Counted from the stretch's first letter, positions 34,653-43,567 are shown. The stretch: 64,000 nt of DNA from Prorocentrum cordatum (GCA_963575745.1 CAUYUJ010007280.1:289501-353500); one strand, 5' to 3'. Program-made: numbers and translations. The notes: a model not told the origin generated them from the sequence alone.

Positions 34653-34672
34653 GAATAGCAGCAACGACATCA

Positions 34673-34807
34673 GTCGGTGGCTCAAAGATGGGGTCCTGAG
34701 AGATGTGGTTCTAAGGACGAGGTGCGTCAGACAGTGTAAATCCACCCTTGGACCCCTTCCCATCCTTAGGACCCCATCCCTCAGGAACCCATCTTTGAAC
34801 CACCGAC
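34673..34807. mobile_element. Family L foldback element, 135 bp
   Basis: GTCGGTGGCTCAAAGATGGG at the left pairs with CCCATCTTTGAACCACCGAC at the right; a second inner pair GGGGTCCTGAGAGATG / CATCCCTCAGGAACCC extends the stem. Single copy here. Confidence 0.8.
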
Positions 34808-34849
34808 AGCATACGGTCAGGATTGTTGTTTGCTCAGCGTGCCGCGGCG

Positions 34850-35000
34850 GCGGCCTCGGCGACACGCCATGTCACGCGAACTGATCGCGTGCCGCTCCGC
34901 TCCGCGGGGCGGCCGGAACGAGCGCAAGATGCCGACGCCTGGAAATCACGACGCGATTCGCGTGTCGCGCCGAAGCTTCGCGGGCCCAAACCGGCGGGGG
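34850..35000. repeat. Dispersed repeat H copy 2
   Basis: GCGTGCCGCTCCGCTCCGCG, GATGCCGACGCCTGG and CGCGTGTCGCGCCGAAGC correspond to 26625-26770. Confidence 0.5.
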
Positions 35001-35029
35001 GCAAGACGCCAAGAGCAACCTTTGGCCCG

Positions 35030-35182
35030 ACCGTAGCCTTCCGGAGGTCCGCGCGGACTTCTCGGGAACGGCGCTGGCATTCCCCAGGCGCGCGGATCGC
35101 GTTGGGGGTGTCACTGGAGGTGCCGCCAGGGGGGTTCCAGCGATCACCACAGAGAGTCGGCGTGGACCTCTAAAAACTTCTG
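35030..35182. mobile_element. Family A element, degenerate copy A3
   Basis: GGAGGTCCGCGCGGACTTCT at the left; GGGGGGTTCCAGCG and GGCGTGGACCTC at the right. Arms are diverged and the central palindrome is disrupted. Confidence 0.65.
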
Positions 35183-35188
35183 CTGATT

Positions 35189-35339
35189 ACCAGCCTCGGC
35201 CGCACCCCTACGCCTGAGACTGACAACCCAGAGCCGATGACAGTATCAGGGATGTGCCGTCAGAAACGGGGACAAATCCTTGTGAGATCGACGTCGAGGT
35301 GATGCCAACCTCAGGGATAAGGATCTGCTCTAGGCTGGT
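35189..35339. mobile_element. Family M element, copy 1
   Basis: ACCAGCCTCGGC at the left, CTAGGCTGGT at the right, with CTGAGACTGACA and GATGCCAACCTCAGGGATA inside. Colinear with 60550-60696. Confidence 0.6.
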
Positions 35340-35374
35340 AAAGCAAGTTCGTGTCGTGACGACCCCAACTTAGG

Positions 35375-35600
35375 CGCCCGAGTTATCCGGGGTAACTCGG
35401 GCCCGGGGCAACTCGGGTTCGGATTCCCGAAAAACGAACCCGAGTTAGCCCTGACCCGAGTCACCCCTGATGATTTGGGGCTCTGGACGCCCGAGTTATC
35501 CGGGGTAACTCGGGCCCGGGGCAACTCGGGTTCGGATTCCCGAAGAAGGAACCCGAGTTAGCCCTGACCCGAGTCACCCCTGATGATTCGGGTCTCTGAC
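35375..35600. repeat. 113-bp tandem dimer with internal palindromes, copy 2
   Basis: Units start at 35375 and 35488, again 113 bp apart. Sequence is very close to 28696-28920 including the hairpin arms. Confidence 0.9.
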
Positions 35601-35767
35601 CAACGCTGGTTTCTCACGCCGCGTAGATCCCTCAACCTTGACGGATAGGCAGCTTTCCGATCGCCATATCGCCCGCGTTGGCCGACTCCGAGCCACCGGC
35701 GGCGCTCAGCCTTGACACGCCAATGGAAGGGTCGCCTCCGCGTCGACACGACACGAACGTGCCGCCG

Positions 35768-35970
35768 TAATGCGGGATGACGATTAATAAAAGAAATGGG
35801 AAGAACGATTTAAAACATAGTCTTCTGCTATTTCTGCACAAGTTTCTGATTGGAGGAGAACGGTTTAAGAAATAGTTTTCCAACCCGCGGCCGGTTTGTT
35901 CTAATCGTCATCCCGGGCGCCGCCGCGTGAACACGACCCCCGGTCATTTATTAATCGTCATCCTCCATTA
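35768..35970. mobile_element. Family E MITE copy 2, TA-flanked, 199 bp
   Basis: Element 35770-35968 has the same termini as copy 1 and TA on both sides (35768-35769, 35969-35970). The two copies differ by substitutions and small indels in the centre. Confidence 0.85.
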
Positions 35971-36131
35971 AATGCATGCCGCATCTTGCCATCCGGTGCT
36001 CTCGGAAGCGGTGCGAGGACCCTCAAGACAAGCATCGAGACGAGGTCGGCACCACTCTCTGGGGCAGGGATCTGCTGCAGGCCGGTCTTCTCGTGCCGCA
36101 CCTTGCCCTCCTGAGAGGAGCAAACACTCGC

Positions 36132-36254
36132 CATCGCTCGGACGTCCATTCCCTGTGTGTTTTTCTCGGTTCCGTGCGTGGCTTGTTCGCCAAAGGATCA
36201 GGGATGCTCATCGATGGCCCTCGCCGACGGAAAAAGCCACACGTCCGAGCGATG
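36132..36254. mobile_element. Family D foldback element, copy D1
   Basis: CATCGCTCGGACGT at the left and ACGTCCGAGCGATG at the right are exact inverses. About 123 bp with a T-rich left half and GACGGAAAAAG on the right. Confidence 0.85.
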
Positions 36255-36412
36255 CCAAGAAAGCAACAAGCTGCACAGACCTTCGGTTCTCGGAGGCTGA
36301 AAAAACGATGACAAGAAAGCAACAACTGCACAGACTCTGTGGGACAGGGATATGCTGCAGGCCGGTCTTTTCGTGCCGCACCTTGCCCTCCTAAGGAGGA
36401 GCAAGAACTCGC

Positions 36413-36538
36413 CATCGCTCGGACGTCCATTCCCCGTGTGTTTTTCTCGGTTGCGTGCGTGTTTTTTTTCGCCACAGGCTCAAGGATGCTCCTCGATATG
36501 GCCCTCGCCGACGGAAAAAGGCACACGTCCGAGCGATG
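36413..36538. mobile_element. Family D foldback element, copy D2
   Basis: Same termini as D1; part of the tandem duplication. On the minus strand the right neighbour reads CTTAG|GAGGGC, a possible acceptor. Confidence 0.85.
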
Positions 36539-36711
36539 CCAAGAAAAGGGTCCCCTCTTGGGGGGGCCCTACTAAGTAGGGAGCCCTGCGAAGGAGCCCT
36601 GGCACGGAGCACTGCCAGCAGCCCTGGCAGGGACCCCCCCAGAAGGCCCAGCAGCTGCACAGACACCTCTGCTCCTCGGAGGCCCGCCCCCGGACTGATC
36701 CCTTGCCTCGG

Positions 36712-36955
36712 CCCTCCTCCCTCCTCCCTCCTCCCCCCTCCCTCCTCCCTCCTCCCTCCCCCCTCCCCTCCCCCCTCCCTCCTCCCTCCTCCCTCCTCCC
36801 TCCTCCCTCCTCCCCCCTCCCTCCTCCCTCCTCCCTCCTCCCTCCTCCCTCCTCCCTCCTCCCTCCCCCTCCCCTCCTTCCTCCCTCCTCCCTCCTCCCT
36901 CCCCCGTCATCCCTCCTCCCTCCTCCCTCCTCCCTCCGCCGTCCTCCCTCCTTGG
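36712..36955. repeat. (CCTCCCT)n array
   Basis: Seven-base CCTCCCT units, very regular, about 240 bp. Confidence 0.95.
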
Positions 36956-37090
36956 CCCGCCCTGCCCGGAGAGCGCGGAGCGTGCGCCAAAGGGGGCGGC
37001 GCCGCAGGCGCCGCCACCGGGGGGGCCCCGGGGCCGATCCGGGGAAAGTCGGCGCGGAGAGCTCTGCGGGCTCGACGAGAAGTTGAGCGA
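36956..37090. mobile_element. Probable degenerate family A copy A4
   Basis: GGCGGCGCCGCAGGCGCCGCC centre, GGGGGGGCCCC and GGCGCGGAGAGCTC to the right; the left arm is largely lost. Confidence 0.4.
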
Positions 37091-37344
37091 CGATTGGAGC
37101 TCTGCACGATTGGAAATCCAGGAGATCCAGGCTTACGCCATGTGAGCGACGATCGAGAAGAACGGGCCTCTTTCGCGAGGTCGCGTAAGGACCTCACGCC
37201 GCGGCTGCCGCGGGCCGCCCGCGCGGCGCGCCACATGGGAGAGGCGAGGGCGACTCCGCGCGAACAGACACGGGCAGCTGGCGCGCCGATGTCGGCGCAG
37301 ACAACCCCGTGTGTATGCGTCGCTCATACAAGAAAACATTTTTA

Positions 37345-37517
37345 AAAAACGCCATATACATAAACCGTTGGAGCTCCGCGCGGATTTCTTGGATCCGCGC
37401 TGGCCCCTCCCCCCCCCCCCGCGGCGCCTGCGCCGCCCCTGGCGCGCTCCCAGCGCAGATCCAAGACACCCACGCGGAGCGCCAAAAGTTATATTTATGG
37501 CGTTTTTTCCTTCTTCG
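37345..37517. mobile_element. Family A element, copy A5
   Basis: AAAAAACGCCATATACATAA at the left is mirrored by TATATTTATGGCGTTTTTTC at the right; inside, GCTCCGCGCGGATTTCTTGG faces CCAAGACACCCACGCGGAGC. Shares the GCGGAGCGCCAAAA variant with the copies at 45575, 45772 and 50840, defining a subfamily. Confidence 0.85.
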
Positions 37518-37705
37518 ACATTAGTTTTTCAGGACGGTGTCCCAGAAGTCCCGACCCTTTACCCGGGACCGGTCTTTCGTCCCGAGTCGTTTTTTGCCGG
37601 CCCCGAGGCCCGGCGAGGGCCCCAATGGGGGCCGAAAACTGCGAAAACCCTCCCGCCCAGATTTTTTTTGTTCTTCTGGTTGCACGACGCGAGTCTGTCT
37701 GGGAT
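37518..37705 (+). mobile_element. Family C element, copy C2
   Basis: Begins TTTTTCAGGACGGTGTCCC, has TTTTTTGCCGGCCCCGAGGC in the middle and ends CGACGCGAGTCTGTCTGGG. Directly abuts family A copy A5. Confidence 0.75.
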
Positions 37706-37815
37706 TCGTCCTTCTCCCCTTCCTTGCTCCTCGGTGCCCTCGGGGCCGCAGGCGCTACGCGGCGGATGCCGCCGCGCCGCCGCCCGGGTCGCGGGGGCGC
37801 AGCAGCCGCTGGTGT

Positions 37816-37941
37816 TAGGTCGGGCACGTCCCCCTGCAGACGTACAACATGTTTCCCACAAAAGGACGAAAAAAACACTCCCTGACTATTAGTTGACGAT
37901 TGCTCAGATTTCCCCCTGAAGGGAACGTGCCCGACCTAACG
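37816..37941. mobile_element. Family G foldback element, copy 2, at the gene's 3' end
   Basis: TTAGGTCGGGCACGTCCCCC at the left is mirrored by GGGAACGTGCCCGACCTAA at the right. Flanks CGCTGGTG and CGCTGGTAG suggest a 7-8 bp target duplication. On the minus strand the element begins within the last recognised condensation-domain exon and contributes its TAG stop. Confidence 0.75.
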
Positions 37942-38092
37942 CTGGTAGGCCGGCGGCGGCTCGGGGCGGCCGCCCAGCACGCCGCGCAGAGGGTCCTCGC
38001 GGAGGTCGCGGAGGGCGCGCGCCCAGCAAGCCCGGAAGCGCCGCCCGGCCTCGGCAGGATAGCGCACCTCGTCCACGTACATGTTGACCGTC
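37936..38092 (-). CDS. NRPS-like gene, last recognised exon (condensation domain C-terminus)
   Basis: Minus-strand frame NMYVDEVRYPAEAGRRFRAC, then WARALRDLREDPLRGVLGG and PPPAYQR, followed by TAG (37936-37938). The sequence fits the C-terminal part of condensation-like domains, where a vYvDevry strand precedes a final helix. The likely acceptor is GCGGGAG|GACGG (38092/38093). The join to the exon at 38886-39033 is unresolved in phase, so a small exon may be missing. The stop lies inside a family G element. If that element is spliced out through its CCAGCG repeats, the frame continues for about 16 residues to another stop. Confidence 0.6.
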
Positions 38093-38689
38093 CTCCCGCG
38101 CGGCGAGCGCACCGAACAACAAAACGACCAAACCAAAAACGACGGAAGACAGAACAAAACATAAAAAGCCAGGAGCAAGATAGTTACCATAACTGATAAC
38201 ATAAACAAAGAGAGGGATATACAGAGAGAGACGTAACAAAAACAACAAACACGGACACATAGACCAGATTGGATCTGAACAAGATCGTCTTTTCCGGCTT
38301 GTTCGGATTCTCATGGCATCCATCGGCCGACCCCTGTCCCCCCTGGCGCGGCCTTGGTCCCGCTGGCCGATGTCACCCCCCATAGATGGGGGGATAGAGG
38401 CTGCTCCTTGCAGACTGCGCAGGGTCTACATACCCAACTGGGCGGGTGGGATGGTTGGGCTGAGGTACCACGGCCCAGTGGGGCTGGGGATCGGTCCAAC
38501 GATACTGACGTACGCATCCGCATCCATGCCCCGACGCAGCCTGGGCGCCGAAGCGCGGTCCCTTGGACACGCGGCTTTCATCGGTGGGCTCCGCGCGGGG
38601 CACACGCGCAGAGCCGCCCCGATGCGCGAGGTCGCGGCCGAGGGGTCCAGTGCGCGAGGCCGCGGATGTGGGGGCTGCGACTCTAGAGG

Positions 38690-38890
38690 CCGCCCCAGCG
38701 GGTTCCGAGTTGATGGTGTCGGAGGACCGCGCCGCATCGCAGATGCATCGGCGACGCATCGGCGACGTCGGCGACGCACTGGCGTCGTTGGCGTCGAGAA
38801 GGGATCCGCATCGGGCCGCATCGCCGGTGCATCGTCGATTCGGAGCAGTCCTTCGACACCATCTACTCTGACCCCATCTGGGAGGCCCAG
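38690..38890 (-). mobile_element. Family B foldback element, copy B1
   Basis: GTTGATGGTGTCGGAGGACC at the left is mirrored by TCCTTCGACACCATCTACTC at the right, with GACCCCATCTGGGAGGCC outermost and a centre rich in GCATCGGCGACG palindromes. Flanks share GAGGCC. It directly follows a condensation-domain exon on the minus strand, where an intron is required. Confidence 0.8.
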
Positions 38891-39033
38891 AATCGCCCGC
38901 CCGAGGAGGTCCACTGCTCCGCGTCGACCTGCTCGATCTGGAACTCCAGCGGGCGGCGCAGGCTCCTGCCCATGCCCCACTGCGATAGCGCCCCGTCTGG
39001 GCTGGCCGCCCAGCTGGTGCCCATCCACTGAGC
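38886..39033 (-). CDS. NRPS-like gene, condensation domain exon
   Basis: The minus-strand frame starts AQWMGTSWAASPDGALSQWG after CTAAG|GCTCAG and continues RPLEFQIEQVDAEQWTSSGG. There is no in-frame Met, as expected for an internal exon. It joins in phase to FTQ at the end of exon 39390-39936. The intron between them (39034-39389) is GC-AG and begins and ends at AG|GC. The frame runs into a TAG inside the family B element, so the donor lies near 38886-38900. The Trp/Ser/Gln-rich composition is far from that of the surrounding frames. Confidence 0.65.
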
Positions 39034-39049
39034 CTTAGGCGTTGCTGAA

Positions 39050-39185
39050 AGGAGCAGGAGGAGGATGAGGAGGGGGAGGGGGAGGAGGAGGAGAATGAGG
39101 AGAAGGAGGAGGAGGAGGAGGAGGAGGAGGAGGAGGAGGAACAGGAGGAGGAGGAGGCGGAGGCGGGGCAGGAGGAAGAGGAAGG
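39050..39185. repeat. (GGA)n microsatellite inside an intron
   Basis: Imperfect GGA array within the intron 39034-39389. Confidence 0.9.
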
Positions 39186-39389
39186 TCGAGTTTGTTCCCC
39201 GCCGAGAGAAACAAGGGGGGAATGAATACGGATCACGGTTACACGGGGGGCGAAGGAACGTGCTCCTTTCGTGCCCTTCTGGGGCCCCAGGGAGCCTCTC
39301 TAGGGTCCACTAGGGAGCGCGAATGGTGCACCTGTCCGCAGCCCCCCCCCATTCATAGACCCCCTTCCCGTTACGCAACGCCAGAAGGC

Positions 39390-39936
39390 CTGGGTGAAGG
39401 GCCCCGCCGGGGAGAAGGAGGACGGCACTATGTTGACGAGCGTGGCGATCTGCTCCAGGGCCTCGGGGCGGCGCCAGGCGCGCTCCCGCACGGAGGCGAA
39501 GACGAAGTGCACTACCCCCAAGAGCGACATCAGCTCCGAGGTGGGCACCGTGAACGTCCGGAAGTCGGTCATGAATCCCACGATGCCCGTGGCCCCAGGA
39601 GGGCTGTCCCGGCCGTGGTGCACGAGGGTGAGCTTGACGCGCGGCTCCCCGCCGAGGCGCGCCAAGGAGATCGCGAGGAGCGACAGCAGCGCCAGCTCCG
39701 CGGGGCAGCCCGGAACGTGCCGCAGGACCGCGGACATCAGCTCCCGGAGCTCCGAGGGCAGCACGTGGAATGTCTGGCAGTAGCCCGCGCACCTGCTCTC
39801 TGGGAAGTGGTGCTCCAGGAAGTCCATGCGGCGGTCCATGTACATGGCATCCGGCGAGGTGTCCCCCGCGAGGGTGTGCAGCAGGCGCTGCTCGAGGACC
39901 GCGCCGAAGTGGGGCAGACGACAGGAGAGGAAGCAG
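39390..39936 (-). CDS. NRPS-like gene, condensation domain exon (central and C-terminal part)
   Basis: Minus-strand frame with RLPHFGAVLEQRLLHTLAGD, YMDRRMDFLEHHFPE, a helix rich in Leu (LRELMSAVLRHVPG), LTLVHHGRDSPPG and GIVGFMTDFRTFTV. The last segment matches the region around motif C5 of NRPS condensation domains, where a Gly-Phe pair precedes a strand. Condensation domains join an acyl or aminoacyl group carried by a carrier protein to an acceptor amine or alcohol. The donor is CACCCAG|GCCTTC (GC type). The acceptor GCAG|CTGC at 39936/39937 keeps phase with the upstream exon. An alternative places the junction inside the 11-bp repeat nearby. Confidence 0.75.
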
Positions 39937-40091
39937 CTGCATAAACATGCTCTTTCGGGGGTCGTCCCGTGCTTCTTGGATCGGTGCTCGGGGGAGCCGC
40001 CATGGGGGCCCAACGCCAGTCCAAGAAACCCGTGCGGACCTCCGAGAGTTCATGGCTGTGCCGTGCTCTCCTCCTCGAGATGGGGCAGACG
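39910..40091 (-). mobile_element. Family A element, copy A6, intron with 11-bp direct repeats
   Basis: TGGGGCAGACG occurs exactly at 39910-39920 and 40081-40091, bracketing a 160-bp family A element (CATAAACATGCTCTTTCGGG arm left; CGGACCTCCGAGAGTTCATG arm right). The two repeats sit at matching positions of the condensation-domain frame (RLPH on both sides), so the element interrupted an exon and must be removed as an intron (likely 39937-40098, GC-AG). Confidence 0.85.
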
Positions 40092-40098
40092 GATGGGC

Positions 40099-40362
40099 CT
40101 GTGCCCGCCACTGGCGCCGCGGCTCCTGGCAGCGGCCAACTCGTCCTCGTACAGAGCGGCCAGATCCTGCACCACTGGCTCCACTGCCGTGCCGTCCGCT
40201 ATCGCGTGCGACAGCATGACGCACATGTGGCCCCAGGGCGCCGCGCCCTCGGCCTCGCACGCCGCCTCGGGGTGCGTGAAGAGCGCCAGCTGGAAGGGCG
40301 GGCGGAACTTCTTCTTCAGCGGCTTCGCTGTCGCCTCGAGGCTCTCCAGCGGGCACTCCATC
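40099..40362 (-). CDS. NRPS-like gene, condensation domain exon with catalytic His motif
   Basis: Minus-strand frame FRPPFQLALFTHPEAACEAE then GHMCVMLSHAIADGTAVEPV and VQDLAALYEDELAAA. SHAIADG corresponds to the HHxxxDG active-site motif (C3) of condensation enzymes. The second His, the Asp and the Gly are kept and the first His is Ser, a substitution tolerated in related acyltransferases. The start after GAAG|GATGGAG and the end at CACAG|GCCC both keep phase. The element-derived introns on both sides (families F and A) make this one of the best supported exons. Confidence 0.8.
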
Positions 40363-40574
40363 CTTCGGGCCGGGCGAAAGGGGGGGATAGCAAAGGGGGG
40401 GGGGTTGAGAATCAGCTCACGTAGCTGATTCTCCCGGCACCCTCTGGCGCCGGAGGCGGCCCTGTGTCGAGGAATGGGCCCCTCGGTTGGGGCCGAAACC
40501 ACCTGCACGCAGCAACTTTCGTGACCCCCCCTTTCCTTATCCCCCCCCCTCTTCGTCCGGCCCTCCATCCTGAG
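40358..40574 (-). mobile_element. Family F element, copy F1, exactly an intron (40363-40569)
   Basis: TIRs: GGGCCGGGCGAAAGGGGGGG with ATAGCAAAGG at the left, and their inverse CCTTATCCCCCCCCTCTTCG-TCCGGCCC at the right, about 35 bp. CTCCATCCT flanks both sides (9-bp target duplication). On the minus strand the intron runs AG|GATGGAGGGCC to CCCGAAG|GATGGAG (GA-AG, 207 bp). Splicing restores a continuous condensation-domain frame (ETILR|MECPLE). A second copy is at 49303-49497. Confidence 0.9.
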
Positions 40575-40847
40575 GATCGTCTCCGGCCCAGCCACGGCAC
40601 CGGCGGCCGGGGGCCGCCCCGTGCGCCACCTCGGCCAGCTGACCTGCAGCGCTTCCTGCAGCAGGCGGATGGCCCTCGCCGCCGCGGGCACCGCGCGCGC
40701 CGCCGGCGGCGCGCCGGCGGCCGCGCGGAGCACCTCCAGCACCACGCCGGCCTCTCTGTAGGCGGTGTGCACGTCGGTGCGCCCGTCGTTCTGCAGCCGC
40801 AGCGCGGGGTGGCGGCCAAGCAGCCGCGCGGCGGCGGCGCCGAAGGC
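40570..40847 (-). CDS. NRPS-like gene, condensation domain exon (N-terminal part)
   Basis: The minus-strand frame starts AFGAAAARLLGRHPALRLQN and goes on DGRTDVHTAYREAGVVLEVL and IRLLQEALQVSWPRW. RHPALR is condensation motif C2 (the conserved RHxxLR in the N-terminal subdomain). The acceptor CCCCCTGAG|GCC follows a good pyrimidine tract, and the donor is CTCAG|GATGGAG. Both ends are in phase with the neighbouring exons. The Ala/Arg-rich middle segment is less conserved in this family. Confidence 0.75.
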
Positions 40848-40899
40848 CTCAGGGGGCGGCGCCGAAAAAAGCCCTGCGGTGCGCGGTGCTCCTCCCCTC

Positions 40900-41230
40900 A
40901 CCACCCTCGGAGGAGGCTTGATCTACGGGTGAAACAGACACTGTGCAAATACACTGCGCAAACAAAACACAGCGTGAATCTTGGATGTAGTCTGCTTCCG
41001 TCATGTGGGTACGTAGTGCCTTTCCGTTTTGTACTCGTGTAGTGTTTCTGCGCAGTGTAGTTACGCCATGTGCGTTCGCAGTGCATGAGCACATTGTGTT
41101 TGCGTAGTGCGCTTGCGTAGCGTATTTACGATGTGCAGTCGCGCATTGTACTTACGATGTGTACCCACGTAATCCTCATGCAATGTATTTACGTGATGTA
41201 CTTACGTAATGTATCGGCATGACGCATCCC
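40900..41230. repeat. GTAGTGTATTTACG minisatellite inside an intron
   Basis: Degenerate units of about 17 bp (GCGTAGTGTATTTGC, TACGTAATGTA) within the 2.1-kb intron 40848-42948. Confidence 0.65.
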
Positions 41231-41259
41231 CAGAAGCACCCGAGGAGAACCGCAGGATC

Positions 41260-42200
41260 ATCCCATAATCATCCCAGGAACACATTAAGAGCATTCCAGG
41301 AGCATCCCTAGAGCATCCCAGTATCATCGTAGGAGCGCTCGCACTGGCGCAGTGCATTTACGTAGTGCACTTGCGCAGTATCCTCAAGTCGCGCATTCGC
41401 AGGAGGGTCTCAGGAGCATCCCAGGAGCTTCCCCGGAGCATCCCCGGAGCATCCCAGGATCATTCCAGGAGCATCCCAGGAGCATCCCAGGAGCGTCCCT
41501 GGAGCGCCACGGGAGCATCCCAGGACTGTCCCAGGAGCATTCCAGGAGCATTCTGGAAGCATCCCTGGAGCATCCCAGGTGTGCTCGTATTCGCGTAGCG
41601 CATGTGCGCAGAATGTTTGCGTCGTGAATTTGCGTAGTGTATTTGCGCAGCGTAGCGCATTCGCAGGAGCGACCCAGAAGCATCCCAGGAGCAGCCTAGG
41701 AGCGCCCGGGAGCGCCCCGAGAGTGCTCCCAGGAGCATCCCAGGAGCACGTCAGGAGCATCCCAGGCGCATCTCGGGCGCATCCTGGGAGCAACCCTGGA
41801 GCATTCCAGGAGAGGTCGCACTCGCCAAGTGCATCTGCTCAATGATCTATAACCTCCTCCTCCTCCTCGTCCTCCTCCTCCTCCTCCTCCTCCTCCTCCT
41901 CCTCCTCCTCCCCCTCAGTGGATGTGTGCGGCCTTCTCACGCAGCGCATCCGCAGGAGCGACCCAGGAGCGGCCCGCGGGCGCCACAGAAGCATCCGGGG
42001 GAGCCTCCCGGGAGCACCTCAGGAGTGCCCGCAGGCGCGTCCCGGGCGCCTCCCGGGAGCATCCCAGGAGCACCCGCAGGAGCACCCGGGGAGCTTCCCA
42101 ACGAGGAGCTTCCCCGGGAGCGTCACAGGAACACCCGCAGGAGCATCCGCAGAGGAGCATCCAGGAGCGCCGCGGGAGCGCCGCGGGGACGCCCCAGCAG
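41260..42200. repeat. GAGCATCCCAG 11-bp tandem arrays
   Basis: Units of AGCATCCCAGG at 11-bp spacing (41260-41340, 41400-41580, 41650-41810), then a related GAGCACCCGCAG array (41950-42200), with a CCT microsatellite at 41845-41912 between. Confidence 0.9.
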
Positions 42201-42600
42201 CGCATGCTCGCGCAGTGCTTTTACGCACAGGGCAGTTGTTTAATACATGGGTTTGTTTGTTTTGTCAAAAGATTTTACTCCACGATGTTGAAAATACATG
42301 ACTTTTGATACATGACTAATTGATGAATAGATTTATGCACGAACTCATCGTTGTTTTTGTATGGAACCCTGCATTTATAATACATGATCCGCACGCGGAG
42401 CATGTATACAAAAAACAGCACTGTAGGGTCAAGTTCCCCCCTCACAGAATGCTGCGCGCGTGGTACGTCGCATATGTATGTAGTGCCTTCTCCATCCCCC
42501 ATTGCGATGTGCGCAATGCATTTGCGTAGTGGAATTCGGTGCTGTATGCTCGTAGTCGACTTAACCATCTAAACGCTTACTTGCAAAATCAAAAACTCAG
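42201..42600. other. AT-rich island within the intron
   Basis: Noticeably AT-richer than its surroundings, with repeated ATACATGA motifs. No coding or element boundary recognised. Confidence 0.5.
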
Positions 42601-42619
42601 ATCTCAACATTAAGAGAAC

Positions 42620-42912
42620 CTTTCCTCGGACGGTGGTGTGTGGCATGGGGGTGGGCGGGGAGGAGGGTGGGGAGGGGGAGGGAGACAGGGGGGGAAAGAA
42701 GTGGTGGGCAATGGGGTTACGGTGGAGTGAGGAACGGGAGTGGGTGAAGTCTGCAGGCAGTGAGGAGAGGGAAGGGGGGGGAAAAGAGGGAGAGGGAGGG
42801 AGGATGGAGGAGAGGGAGGGGGGAGGGAGGGAGGAGAGGGAGGAGAGGGGGAAGAGGGGGGGAGAGGGGGGAGAGGGAGGAGAGGGAGGAGAGGGAGGGA
42901 AGGGGGGATCAC
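42620..42912. repeat. Purine (GGA/GGGA) array
   Basis: Imperfect GGGAGGGAGGAGA repeats, about 290 bp. Confidence 0.9.
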
Positions 42913-42948
42913 AAGGGGGGTCTGTCGCACTGGGCTTCTCGGCTCCGC

Positions 42949-43038
42949 CTCGAGGTCGAGAGGGTGCCTCACCCGAAAGAGCCACTGCAGGCAGTTGTTC
43001 CAGCCTGGGGCAGCCCAAAACGAGTCACGGGGCATGGA
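42949..43038 (-). CDS. NRPS-like gene, first recognised condensation exon
   Basis: Minus-strand frame PRDSFWAAPGWNNCLQWLFR then VRHPLDLE, ending CTCGAG|GCGGAG (GC donor, phase 0), and joining directly to AFGAAAARLLGRHPALR in the next exon. NN.LQWLFR at this distance before RHPALR fits the start of condensation-like domains. The 5' boundary is unsure: either GCTGCCCCAG|GCTGG (43004) or further up to the edge of the family C element at 43039. Confidence 0.65.
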
Positions 43039-43227
43039 CCCAGACATGATCGCGTCGGGGGAAAAAAACAGGACGGGAGGTTTATGGCGATTTTCGGCCC
43101 CGGGGGGCCCTCGCCGGGCCTCAGGACCATCAAGAAATGACTCGGGACGAAAAACCGGTCCCAAGGAACGGGTCGGGACGTCCAAGGGACGCCGTCCTGA
43201 AACAAATCAAGACGCCGCATGTCTGGG
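43039..43227 (-). mobile_element. Family C element, copy C3, with terminal inverted repeats
   Basis: CCCAGACATGATCGCGTC at the left is inverted as GACGCCGCATGTCTGGG at the right. 189 bp, core as in C1. It lies directly upstream of a condensation-domain exon on the same strand, so it is probably in or forms an intron. Confidence 0.8.
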
Positions 43228-43567
43228 GAGAGGACTGCCACCCTCCTCGATATCTGTACCACAGATACCTCGCAGTCCTCCTCCAGGATCTCTCCAGTCC
43301 CCCTCCACGGCGAAGGGGAAGGAATTCGGAACAACGCTTTTGTGCGTTGTTCCAAAGCAGATTCAAACGTGGGGAACCAGAGTGCAAATCAAGCAACATA
43401 TTGTGTACGTATCAGGTGGTCATGTAAAGGGAAGACTCCGAGAGCACGCTTCTGACCATCTTGCTCGAAGGTTCGCCCTGGGCCCCTATGGGGGGGGAGC
43501 ACGGACATGCGACACCACCACGACCACTGCATTGAACCGGGGAAGGCCCTCATAGCTGTGCGGTTCC

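Larger units (their letters stand above)
36050..36600. repeat. About 281-bp tandem duplication carrying family D
   Basis: The segment from GGGGCAGGGATCTGCTGCAG through CCGCACCTTGCCCTCCT to the end of a family D element is repeated about 281 bp further on, so both family D copies here come from one segmental duplication. Confidence 0.8.
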
